A DNA stretch of 64,000 nt from AC-32 sp963704005 (GTDB lineage Bacteria; Actinomycetota; Thermoleophilia; Gaiellales; Gaiellaceae), in NCBI GenBank assembly GCA_963704005.1, contig CAVPGJ010000005.1, forward strand, positions 62,001-126,000. Reading direction: 5' to 3'. The position numbers and the translations under genes were made by a program. Position 1 is the stretch's first letter; each line of letters starts with the position of its first letter. Positions 35,180 through 42,463 of the stretch are shown here, in pieces. Under the pieces are notes generated by a model. The model was not told the origin of the DNA. It saw only the letters and a list, made by a program, of their open reading frames with translations, and did no database searches.

Positions 35180-36471
35180 TAGCCGAGGTCCCTGACGAAG
35201 GCGTCGAGAAGGCCGTTGGTGTCGCCGGGGACGAGGTTGCGCGCCCAGGACGAGAAGAGGAGATAGCGCCCGTCCGCGCTGAAGCCCGCCGCGGTGCTGG
35301 AGTCGTCGCCGGCCTCGCCGTCGCTGCTGCGGCTGGCGAGCGTGATCGTGCCGGCCTGCAGGTCCCGGACGAAGAGCTGGCCGACGCCGGCGACCTCGCC
35401 CGGGACGAGCGCCGAGTAGGACGAGAAGGCCACGAAGCGGCCGTCGGGGCTGATCACAGGCACGCCGCTCTCCAGCTTCGCCTGCCGGCCGGAGCTGGTG
35501 ACGCTGACCCGGGTCGTCCGGCCGCGCGAGCGGTCGCGCACGAAGACGTCCGGCCTCCGGTTGGTGTCGTTCGAGACGAGGTTGGTCGCGGAGGAGACGA
35601 AGGCGACGAAGCGGCCGTCGGCGCTGATCGACGGGGAGGTGCTGCCGTTCCGCGAGCGGACGTCCCTCGCCTGCCGGCCTCGCGGGCCGACGCTGACACG
35701 AACCGTCCGTCCCCGCTTGCGGTCGCGGACGAAGATGTCCGTCACGCGGTTGGTGTCGCCGGTGACGAGATTCGTCGCGTTCGAAGCGAACGCGACGAAG
35801 CGGCCGTCGGCGCTGATCGCAGGCCCGCCGCTCTGGCTGCCGCGGGTCGCCTGCCGGCCGTAGCTCGAGACGTCGATCCGTGTCGTCTTGCCGGTCTTGA
35901 GGTCGCGGAGGAAGACGTCCTGGCCGCCGTTCGTGTCGTGCGGGACGAGGTTGCGGGCGTACGAGTCGAAGGCGACGTAGCGGCCGTCGGCGCTGATCAC
36001 GCCGTCGCCGCTGAAGCCGACGGACTGCGCACCCGAGCTGGTGACGCTGACGCGCGTCGTCTCGCCCGTCTGCCGGTCGCGGACGAACACGTCGGTGGCC
36101 TGGTTGGTGTCGCCCGGGACGAGGTTGGCGGCCTCAGAGGTGAAGACCACGTAGCGGCCGTCGACGCTGATCGAGGTGCCGTGGCTCGGCAGGATCCTCG
36201 TCTGCTTCCCGTCGCTGGAGACGTCCACGCGGGTCGTCTCCCCGGTCTGGCGGTCGCGGACGAAGACGTCGGTCTGCCCGTTGGTGTCTCCGGCGACGAG
36301 GTCGGAGCCGTGCGAGTCGAAGAGGACGTAGCGGCCGTCGGCGCTGACCGCGTCGGCCCAGCTCTCGGCGTCGGCCTGCTCGCCTGCCCCGGAAACGCTG
36401 ACGCGCTCGGTCGTCCCGGCCGGCGCCACCGTGAAGGTAAGCGCGGCTACGGCTGAGAGGGCGCGGATCAC
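35179..36471 (-). CDS. Secreted TolB-like beta-propeller (repeat) protein
   Basis: A 430-residue exported protein with a short signal sequence (ALSAVAALTFTVAPAGT). It consists of about seven repeats of 55-60 residues, each built as SADGRYVAFxSxAxNLV, GDTNxxxDVFVRDRxTG and TTRVSVSS. This is the WD40/TolB-like propeller pattern seen in uncharacterised actinobacterial surface proteins. It probably binds rather than catalyses. It overlaps its neighbours by 1-4 bp. Confidence 0.82.
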   Translation of the reverse strand: MIRALSAVAALTFTVAPAGTTERVSVSGAGEQADAESWADAVSADGRYVLFDSHGSDLVAGDTNGQTDVFVRDRQTGETTRVDVSSDGKQTRILPSHGTSISVDGRYVVFTSEAANLVPGDTNQATDVFVRDRQTGETTRVSVTSSGAQSVGFSGDGVISADGRYVAFDSYARNLVPHDTNGGQDVFLRDLKTGKTTRIDVSSYGRQATRGSQSGGPAISADGRFVAFASNATNLVTGDTNRVTDIFVRDRKRGRTVRVSVGPRGRQARDVRSRNGSTSPSISADGRFVAFVSSATNLVSNDTNRRPDVFVRDRSRGRTTRVSVTSSGRQAKLESGVPVISPDGRFVAFSSYSALVPGEVAGVGQLFVRDLQAGTITLASRSSDGEAGDDSSTAAGFSADGRYLLFSSWARNLVPGDTNGLLDAFVRDLG

Positions 36472-37817
36472 GGCTGGAACGAGTAGCGGCTGATCGTGAC
36501 TCCATTCGTCGGAGACGTGGCAAGCCGGTACAGCTTGCCATCGAGCCCGAAGCGGAGGTCCGCGTAGACCTCGTCGCCCCAGATGGAGTACGGCAGCGAG
36601 AAGCGGTCACGCGCCCCGTGCGGGCCGAGACGCAGGACGACGTGCTCCAGCGTGCCGGGCTTCGCCACGTCGAGGTCCACGACCGGGTCGCCGCCGAGGA
36701 GCTCGGGCACGAAGAAGGGCGTGCCCGGGATGAAGACCTCCGTCTTGCTGACGATCCGCCACGAGCGCACGACGGCGCCCTTGCGGTTCAGGAGCGCGTA
36801 CCGGACGTCGCGCGGGCCCCGCTCGCTGCGGAACGGCACGAACCAGTCGGAGACGAGGCGCAGGCCGCCGGCGAGCGGCTCGTAGCCCCAGAGCGTCCCG
36901 CGTCGTTGCTCGAAGGGACGCAGGCCCGTCCCGTTCGCGGTGACCACCGGCATCCAGCCCTCGTGCTCGGTCCTCCCGAAGGTCAGGCCGCCGACCCCGC
37001 AGTAGAGGCGGCCGTCGGGCCCGTAGCGCAGCGGCAGCTGCCCGGTCGGAACCGGGAAGCCGAGCTCGCCGGCCAGCGCAATCGTCGAGAGCACGCTGCC
37101 GGTCGCGCCGAGGTGAAAGACCGCGGCGCCGTACGTGCCGTTGCCGGGAGCGCTGCTGAAGACCGTGCCGCCGGGGCCGGGCACGAAGTCGCCCTGGCCG
37201 CCGAAGCCGTAGAGCGGGATCGTGCGGGCAATCGTATTGGGAGCGCCCGCGTTCCAGACGAGCAGCCGGTTCCCGATCGAGTCCTGCAGCCAGACCGAAC
37301 CGTCCGCGCCGACCTGGAAGGTCTGCGGCCCGACGCTGAAGCCCTCGCCGGTGTCCCAGGTGACGTCGTCGGGCGCCGCGCGGGCGACGACGGCTTCTGC
37401 GGCGCGGGTGTCACCGTAGACGTGCTTGCCGAGATCGATCACGGCCGGCTTGCGCAGGATCAGCGACGAGGCCCTTGGCAGCGTGATCTTGCGCTTGCTC
37501 TTCAGGTCGCGGATGACCGCGTAGTAGATGAGCCGGTGCCCGCCGAGCAGGCTCGAAGGCACCGCGGCGGAGACGAGCGGGCCGTCGGCCTTCAGCGACA
37601 CGCGCAGGAAGCTGCGGCGCAGGTCGTCGCGGACGAAGAGCGTGCCGGCCAGCTTCGGCTTCGAGGCGTCGACGCGGTAGCCGATCTTCACCCGGTCGGT
37701 CGAGACGAGCAGCCGTCCGAGCGCCGGGTCCTCGTGAGCGGCCAGCGGCCTGGTAGCCGTCGCCGCCGGAGGGGCGGCGGCGACGGCGAGGGCGGCGATG
37801 GCGAGGAGCGTCTTCAT
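36468..37817 (-). CDS. Secreted beta-propeller-like protein, paralogue A
   Basis: A 449-residue exported protein starting MKTLLAIAALAVAAAPPAATA. An N-terminal beta domain (VKIGYRVDASKPKLAGTLFVRDDL to ITLPRASSL) precedes a propeller-like region with VGPQTFQVGADGSVWLQDSIGNRLLVWNAG and a C-terminal LRFGLDGKLYRLATSPTNGVTISRYSF. It aligns along its whole length with the upstream gene product (37822-39165), sharing GPQTFQ, DSxxNRLLVW and LGPHG blocks, so the two arose by tandem duplication. No known family is recognised. Confidence 0.75.
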   Translation of the reverse strand: MKTLLAIAALAVAAAPPAATATRPLAAHEDPALGRLLVSTDRVKIGYRVDASKPKLAGTLFVRDDLRRSFLRVSLKADGPLVSAAVPSSLLGGHRLIYYAVIRDLKSKRKITLPRASSLILRKPAVIDLGKHVYGDTRAAEAVVARAAPDDVTWDTGEGFSVGPQTFQVGADGSVWLQDSIGNRLLVWNAGAPNTIARTIPLYGFGGQGDFVPGPGGTVFSSAPGNGTYGAAVFHLGATGSVLSTIALAGELGFPVPTGQLPLRYGPDGRLYCGVGGLTFGRTEHEGWMPVVTANGTGLRPFEQRRGTLWGYEPLAGGLRLVSDWFVPFRSERGPRDVRYALLNRKGAVVRSWRIVSKTEVFIPGTPFFVPELLGGDPVVDLDVAKPGTLEHVVLRLGPHGARDRFSLPYSIWGDEVYADLRFGLDGKLYRLATSPTNGVTISRYSFQP

Positions 37818-37821
37818 CGGG

Positions 37822-39165
37822 CTAGCCGAGGGGGAAGCGGGTCACCGCGATGCCGGTGTCCGGGGACGTCGAGAGCTTGTAGAGCTTGCCGTCGGCGCCG
37901 ACGCGGAGATCGGGCAGCACCGATTCGCCGAAGAGGCCGCGCTTGAGCGAGAGCTTCGCGGCCAAGCCGTGCGGGCCGAGGCGCAGCACCTGGTATTCCG
38001 TCTGCCCGGGCGCCAGGAAGTCGACGACGACGACCGGGTCGCCGCCGGCGAGATCGGGCACGGTCTGATGGAAGTTCAGCTCGGTCGTGCTCTGGATCCG
38101 CCAGGAGCGGACGACGCGGCCGGCGCGGTTGACCAGCGCGTAGCGAATCTCGTGCGGGGCGCCGCCGTCGTGGGCCATGTAGACCTCGAGGCCAACGAGC
38201 CGCAGCCCGCCCTTGAGCGGCTGGAAGGGCCAGTGGATTCCTGCAAGCTGCGCAGCCGCCGAGAGCGGCATGCCGGCAGGCGTCGCGACCGGCATCCAGC
38301 CCCACTCGTCCGCCTGGCGGCCCATGAAGACGAGGTTGTAGAGCGTCCCGTCCGGCCCGAGGCGCAGCGGTTCGTCGCTGGCGACCATGGGGTACGACTC
38401 GCCGTAGTCACGACCGACCTGGTTCTCCCAGACGATCTGGCCGGTGGTCGGGTCGAGCCGGTCGAGAACAAGCCGCACGGGGTCGGTCAGCTTTCGGGTG
38501 ACGTAGACCTCGCCGGCCGGGCCGAAGGCGACGTCGCTGATCCCGGTTCCGTACGGAACCGGGATCGAGCGGGCGAACTTGCCCGGCGAGCCGGGGGTCC
38601 AGACGAGCAGGCGGTTGTTGAACGAGTCCAAGAGCCAGGTCGAGCCGTCGGACGCTGTCTGGAACGTCTGCGGGCCGAGGTGGAACTCGTCGCCGATGTC
38701 CCAGCCGACCTCCGCCGCGCTTGCCCGGGCGACGACGTCGGTCGAGACCTGCGTCTGGCCGAACTGATGCGTTCCGAGCTTCACCACGACCGGCTTGGAG
38801 AGAACCCACGCCGAGCGCTTCGCCAGCTTGACGGTCTTGCCGCTCTTGGGATCGCGGAACGAGGCGTAGTAGGTCAGCAGGCGCCCGTGGATGAACCGGG
38901 CCGGCACGCGGACGCTGTAGCCGGACTTGCGGGTCAGCGGCAGGCGTGAGAACCGCTTCTGTTGGTCGTTGCGGACATACAGCGTCCCGCGCACGGCGTT
39001 ACTGCCGGCCTCGACGCTGTAGCGGGCGACGAGGCGGTCGCCGGGGACGAGGAGGTTCCCGAAGCCGCCACGGACCTTCAGGGCTGCGGAGGACGGAGCC
39101 GAGGAAGCCTGGGCGGCGAGCCCGAGGGCGAGGGCCGTGGTTGTGAGTGCCAGCAGGGTCTTCAT
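37822..39165 (-). CDS. Secreted beta-propeller-like protein, paralogue B
   Basis: A 447-residue exported protein starting MKTLLALTTTALALGLAAQA, behind a good ribosome site (AAAGGAGC). N-terminal beta region (LVARYSVEAGSNAVRGTLYVRND, VRVPARFIHGRLLTYYASFRD), then VKLGTHQFGQTQVSTDVVARAS, LGPQTFQTASDGSTWLLDSFNNRLLVW and C-terminal VGADGKLYKLSTSPDTGIAVTRFPL. It is a full-length paralogue of 36468-37817. The ATG at 39165 overlaps the lipoprotein stop (ATGA), and 4 bp separate it from the next gene. Confidence 0.75.
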   Translation of the reverse strand: MKTLLALTTTALALGLAAQASSAPSSAALKVRGGFGNLLVPGDRLVARYSVEAGSNAVRGTLYVRNDQQKRFSRLPLTRKSGYSVRVPARFIHGRLLTYYASFRDPKSGKTVKLAKRSAWVLSKPVVVKLGTHQFGQTQVSTDVVARASAAEVGWDIGDEFHLGPQTFQTASDGSTWLLDSFNNRLLVWTPGSPGKFARSIPVPYGTGISDVAFGPAGEVYVTRKLTDPVRLVLDRLDPTTGQIVWENQVGRDYGESYPMVASDEPLRLGPDGTLYNLVFMGRQADEWGWMPVATPAGMPLSAAAQLAGIHWPFQPLKGGLRLVGLEVYMAHDGGAPHEIRYALVNRAGRVVRSWRIQSTTELNFHQTVPDLAGGDPVVVVDFLAPGQTEYQVLRLGPHGLAAKLSLKRGLFGESVLPDLRVGADGKLYKLSTSPDTGIAVTRFPLG

Positions 39166-40238
39166 CGTGCGCTCCTTTCGAGAGCGAGGCTGAGTGCGGC
39201 GCCGCCGGCGTCGCTCCAGACGATCAGGTGGTCGCCGGCCCAGGCGGCGGTCTGCTCGGTGCCGTGGACGGGCGCCGCGGGGAGCGGCGTCCAGCGGTCG
39301 GAGGCCGGGTCGTACGCGAGCGCCCTGGGCGTCTCGCCGCCGCCCCAGATGACGAGGCGGTCGCCGGCCCGGAACGCGGTCGCGTTCCGGAGGCCGAGCG
39401 GCGAGGGGGCTCGCCGGCTCCAGCGATCGGTCGCAGGGTCGTAGGCAAAGGTTGAGCGCGCGTCGGGGCCGGCGCCGACGACGACCAGCTCGTGGCCGTC
39501 CCAGGCAGCGGCGCTGCCGCCCCGAACGCCGGTCTCGGGCGGCGGAGCGATCCGGTGCCAGGCGTCGGCCGCGGGGTCGTACGCCGCCGCGCGGGCGAAA
39601 CGGGCCGGGTAGGGCTTGCCGCTCGCGGGGTTGATCCCGCCGACCAGCAGCAGGAGGCGGTGGCCCGTCCAGGCGCCGAGCGCTCCCTGCGCGGGAGCGA
39701 GCGGCGTGTGCGCGATCGTGTGCCAGGAGTTCGTGGCCGGGTTGTAGGCGGAGCCGCCGTCCCAGGCGTCGCCGCAGCAGCCGCCGCCCCAACCGATCAG
39801 CTCACGGCCGGTCCAGAGGGCGATGCCCTCGCCGGCCGGCGGCTTGGGCAGCGCGCGCCAGTCGTTCGAGCGCGGGTCGAGCGCCGACTGGCCGCAGCCC
39901 CAGAGCACGACCTCGCGGCCGGTCCAGACGAGGGAGCGGTGGCAGTACTCGTCCATCTTCGGCGGGCGCGCCAGCCGGCGCCAGGTGCGGTGGGCCGGGT
40001 CGTAGGCCGCCACGACCTCGGTGGCATTCGTGTACGTGCCGTCCGGGGCCGCCTTCACGCCCGAGACGATCAGCTCCTCGCCGGTCCAGACGCTCTGAAG
40101 CCCGGTGTCGACACGAATCGGCGCGGCCGGGAGCCTCTCCCACCTTGCCGGGGCTGGGCGGGCCCGCATGGCGGTCCCGCCGCAGCCCGCGACCAGGAGG
40201 AGGGAGAGGAGCGCGAGGGGGAGCTTCGGAAACTTCAT
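39162..40238 (-). CDS. Kelch-repeat lipoprotein
   Basis: A 358-residue lipoprotein with signal LPLALLSLLLVAGCGG (lipobox VAGC, Cys about 19). Kelch-type blades follow: SVWTGEELIVSGV, SLVWTGREVVLWGCG, ALWTGRELIGWGGGCCG, GAWTGHRLLLLVGG, AAWDGHELVVVGAG and AWAGDHLIVWSDAG, with Y-(N/D)-P-A-T-(N/D) turns. Three Cys pairs (CHR, WGCG, GGCCG) are unusual for the fold and could bind metal or form disulfides. It is the first gene of the secreted-protein operon and resembles the C-terminal half of the last gene. Confidence 0.8.
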   Translation of the reverse strand: MKFPKLPLALLSLLLVAGCGGTAMRARPAPARWERLPAAPIRVDTGLQSVWTGEELIVSGVKAAPDGTYTNATEVVAAYDPAHRTWRRLARPPKMDEYCHRSLVWTGREVVLWGCGQSALDPRSNDWRALPKPPAGEGIALWTGRELIGWGGGCCGDAWDGGSAYNPATNSWHTIAHTPLAPAQGALGAWTGHRLLLLVGGINPASGKPYPARFARAAAYDPAADAWHRIAPPPETGVRGGSAAAWDGHELVVVGAGPDARSTFAYDPATDRWSRRAPSPLGLRNATAFRAGDRLVIWGGGETPRALAYDPASDRWTPLPAAPVHGTEQTAAWAGDHLIVWSDAGGAALSLALERSAR

Positions 40239-40320
40239 GGCCCCATCCTCGCGAGCCCGCGCAACGGCCCCGTCACGGCCGCGTAACGGTTCTGCTACAA
40301 GCCTTTGCGCCTTACCACGC

Positions 40321-40394
40321 GGATCGACCGGTCAGTTCAGACGGACGCACGAGCAAAGCTCATGCGTCCTGAGGTCGGCATCGCAAGCGACGCC
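40321..40394 (-). repeat. Two-hairpin REP-like element, copy 1
   Basis: A 74-bp element lying flush against the histidine kinase stop codon. Read on the minus strand it has hairpin 1, GGCGTCGC-TT-GCGATGCC, and hairpin 2, GGACGCATGAGC-TTT-GCTCGTGCGTCC, followed by a tail ending CGGTCGATCC. It matches copy 2 (51976-52049) at 63 of 74 positions by eye, with paired substitutions in the stems. The other 80 bp of this gap, 40239-40320, show no gene and presumably hold the operon promoter. Confidence 0.8.
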
Positions 40395-41729
40395 TCAGAG
40401 CCGCAAAGTGAAGGTGCTGCCTGCGCCAAGCTCGCTGCGGACGTCGATCTCGCCGCCGAGCAGGAGCGCGTTCTCGTGCGCGATCGCGAGACCCAGCCCG
40501 GAGCCGCGGCCGGTCCGCGAGGGATCGGCCTTATAGAACCGCTCGAACAGGTGCGGCAGGTGCTCGGGCGGGATCCCCGGCCCGTGGTCGGCGACCTCGA
40601 CGAAGGCGCCGCTCCCGTCGCGGCCGACGCGCACCGCCACGCCGTCGTCGCCGCCGTGCTCGAGCGCGTTGCCGACCAGGTTGGCGACGATCCGCTCGAG
40701 CCGGCGCGGGTCGGTCGTCACCTCCGTCTTCTCCCCGTCGAGGCTCACGCGCTCGGACCAGCCCCGCGCCCGCAGGATCGCCGCCGTCAAGGAGGCGAGG
40801 TCGACCGGCTCGGCGTAGACGCTCTCGGCGCCGGCCTGGAGACGCGAGATCTCCATCAGGTCTTCGACCAGCTTCCGCAGCCGCCCGACGTCGGCGATCA
40901 GCAGCTCGGCGGGGCGGCGCGACTCCGGCGGCATCTGCTCGAGGTGCTCGGAGAGCAGCGAGGCCTCGCCGACCAGCCCGGTCAGCGGTGTGCGCAGCTC
41001 GTGCGCCACGTCGGCCGTGAACCGCCGCTCGCGGGCCTGCGCCGCCGAGAGCGCGGCGATCTTCGCCTCGAGCGCGCCGGCCATCTCGTTGAAGGCCTGC
41101 GCCCAGGCGCCGAACTCGTCGCGGCCCTCCACCGGCAGCCTCGTCTCGAGGAGCCCCTCCGCCAGCGAATGCGCCGCCTCGCTCGCCTGCGCGACCGGCC
41201 GCAGCGCCTCGCGCGCGATGACGGCGCCTGCCAGCGCGGCCAGCAGCACGAGCAGCCCGCCGCCGGCGAGCAGGATGTTCCGCAGGACGTCGAGCTCGTG
41301 CCACAGGCCCTCCTCCGAGTAGAAGAAGTAGAGCTGGGCCTCGTCGTCGGACGGCCCGCCGATGACGAGGTAGTGGGTGCCCGCAACCGTCGTCCGCTGG
41401 TAGCCGAGCTGCCCCTCGCCGACGAGCTTGCGCAGCTCGTTCGGCACTTGTCGCAAACCCACCTTCACGCTCGAGTTGTAGGGCTGGCCGCCCGCCACCA
41501 GCACGGTCTCGAACCCGCCGATGCCTTTGTAGACGTCCAGCAGCTTGGCCGGCTGGTCGGGCAGGTACCGCGGGGCGATCTGGAGGTTCTGCCGCGCTTG
41601 CTTGGCCGAGGAGGTGGCCGAATCCTTGAGCAGGTTGTGCCGTACCACGAAGTAGGAACCGGCGGCGAGCGCGACCGCGGACACGCCCACCGCGAGCGCG
41701 AACGCGACCGTCAGCCTGCGCCGCAGCAC
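40395..41729 (-). CDS. Sensor histidine kinase
   Basis: A 444-residue membrane kinase. TM1 (LTVAFALAVGVSAVALAAGSYFVV), an extracytoplasmic sensor of about 120 residues, TM2 (NILLAGGGLLVLLAALAGAVIA), HAMP (about 171-225), H-box with His243 in FTADVAHELRTPLTG, N-box IVANLVGNALEHG, G1 DHGPGIPPEHLPHLFERF and G2 GSGLGLAIAHE. The layout resembles PhoR/MtrB-type kinases. GTG 41729 overlaps the regulator stop by one base. The secreted-protein operon starting 157 bp downstream is a plausible target or shared module. Confidence 0.92.
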   Translation of the reverse strand: MLRRRLTVAFALAVGVSAVALAAGSYFVVRHNLLKDSATSSAKQARQNLQIAPRYLPDQPAKLLDVYKGIGGFETVLVAGGQPYNSSVKVGLRQVPNELRKLVGEGQLGYQRTTVAGTHYLVIGGPSDDEAQLYFFYSEEGLWHELDVLRNILLAGGGLLVLLAALAGAVIAREALRPVAQASEAAHSLAEGLLETRLPVEGRDEFGAWAQAFNEMAGALEAKIAALSAAQARERRFTADVAHELRTPLTGLVGEASLLSEHLEQMPPESRRPAELLIADVGRLRKLVEDLMEISRLQAGAESVYAEPVDLASLTAAILRARGWSERVSLDGEKTEVTTDPRRLERIVANLVGNALEHGGDDGVAVRVGRDGSGAFVEVADHGPGIPPEHLPHLFERFYKADPSRTGRGSGLGLAIAHENALLLGGEIDVRSELGAGSTFTLRL

Positions 41730-42403
41730 TAACCGAACCGGTAGCCGACCCCGCGCACGGTCCGGATCAGCTTCGGCTCCTTCGGGTCGTCCTCGATCTT
41801 CCCCCTCAGGCGCTGGACGGCCGCGTCGACGAGCCGCGAATCGCCGAGGTAGTCGTAGTTCCAGACGACTTCGAGGAGCAGCTCTCGCGTGAAGACCTGA
41901 TTCGGATGGCGCGCCAGCTCGAGCAGGAGCTTGAACTCGGTAGCGGTCAGCGCGATCTCCTCGCCGTGGCGCCGGACCGTGAAGGCCGCCGGGTCGATCT
42001 CGAGCCCGTCGGCCTCGATCACGCCGCCTTCCGGCTCGGCGGTCGAGCGGCGCAGCACGGCCTTGATCCTCGCCACGAGCTCCGGCAGCTCGAACGGCTT
42101 GGTCACGTAGTCGTCCGCGCCCAGCTCGAGCCCGACGACGACGTCGTGCAGGTCGGAGCGCGCGGTGAGCATCACGACCGGCGCCTGGCTGTCCTTGCGG
42201 ATCTCGCGCAGGATCTCGAACCCGTCCAGCGAGGGCAGCATCACGTCGAGCACGACCAGGTCGAAGTGACCCTGCCGGAACTGGATCAGGCCCTCGCGCC
42301 CGTCACCCGCCGCCGTGACCGCGAAGCCCGACTGCTCGAGCCCCAGCGTCGTCACCTCGCGGATCGAGGCGTCGTCCTCGACCAGCAGCACCTGCCCGTC
42401 CAC
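41729..42403 (-). CDS. OmpR/PhoB-family response regulator
   Basis: A 224-residue regulator. Receiver domain with acidic pocket VEDD (10-11), phospho-acceptor Asp53 in LVVLDVMLP, Thr in VVMLTARSD and Lys in DDYVTKPF; then a winged-helix DNA-binding domain (LTATEFKLLLELARHPNQVFTRELLLEVVW, ending IRTVRGVGYRFG). It is translationally coupled to the kinase. The protease gene terminator at 42425-42454 insulates it from upstream transcription. Confidence 0.94.
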   Translation of the reverse strand: MDGQVLLVEDDASIREVTTLGLEQSGFAVTAAGDGREGLIQFRQGHFDLVVLDVMLPSLDGFEILREIRKDSQAPVVMLTARSDLHDVVVGLELGADDYVTKPFELPELVARIKAVLRRSTAEPEGGVIEADGLEIDPAAFTVRRHGEEIALTATEFKLLLELARHPNQVFTRELLLEVVWNYDYLGDSRLVDAAVQRLRGKIEDDPKEPKLIRTVRGVGYRFG

Positions 42404-42424
42404 GCGTCAAGCCTACGACGAGAG

Positions 42425-42454
42425 CCGGGGGAGCGGCCCACGCCGCTCCCCCGG
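42425..42454 (-). terminator. Hairpin terminator after the M1 peptidase gene
   Basis: A perfect 13-bp stem, CCGGGGGAGCGGC and GCCGCTCCCCCGG with a CCAC loop, lies 9 bp past the stop codon. It is nearly identical to the hairpin at 45479-45508. No T-run follows, as is common in high-GC bacteria. Confidence 0.8.
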
Positions 42455-42463
42455 ATCGCAGCA

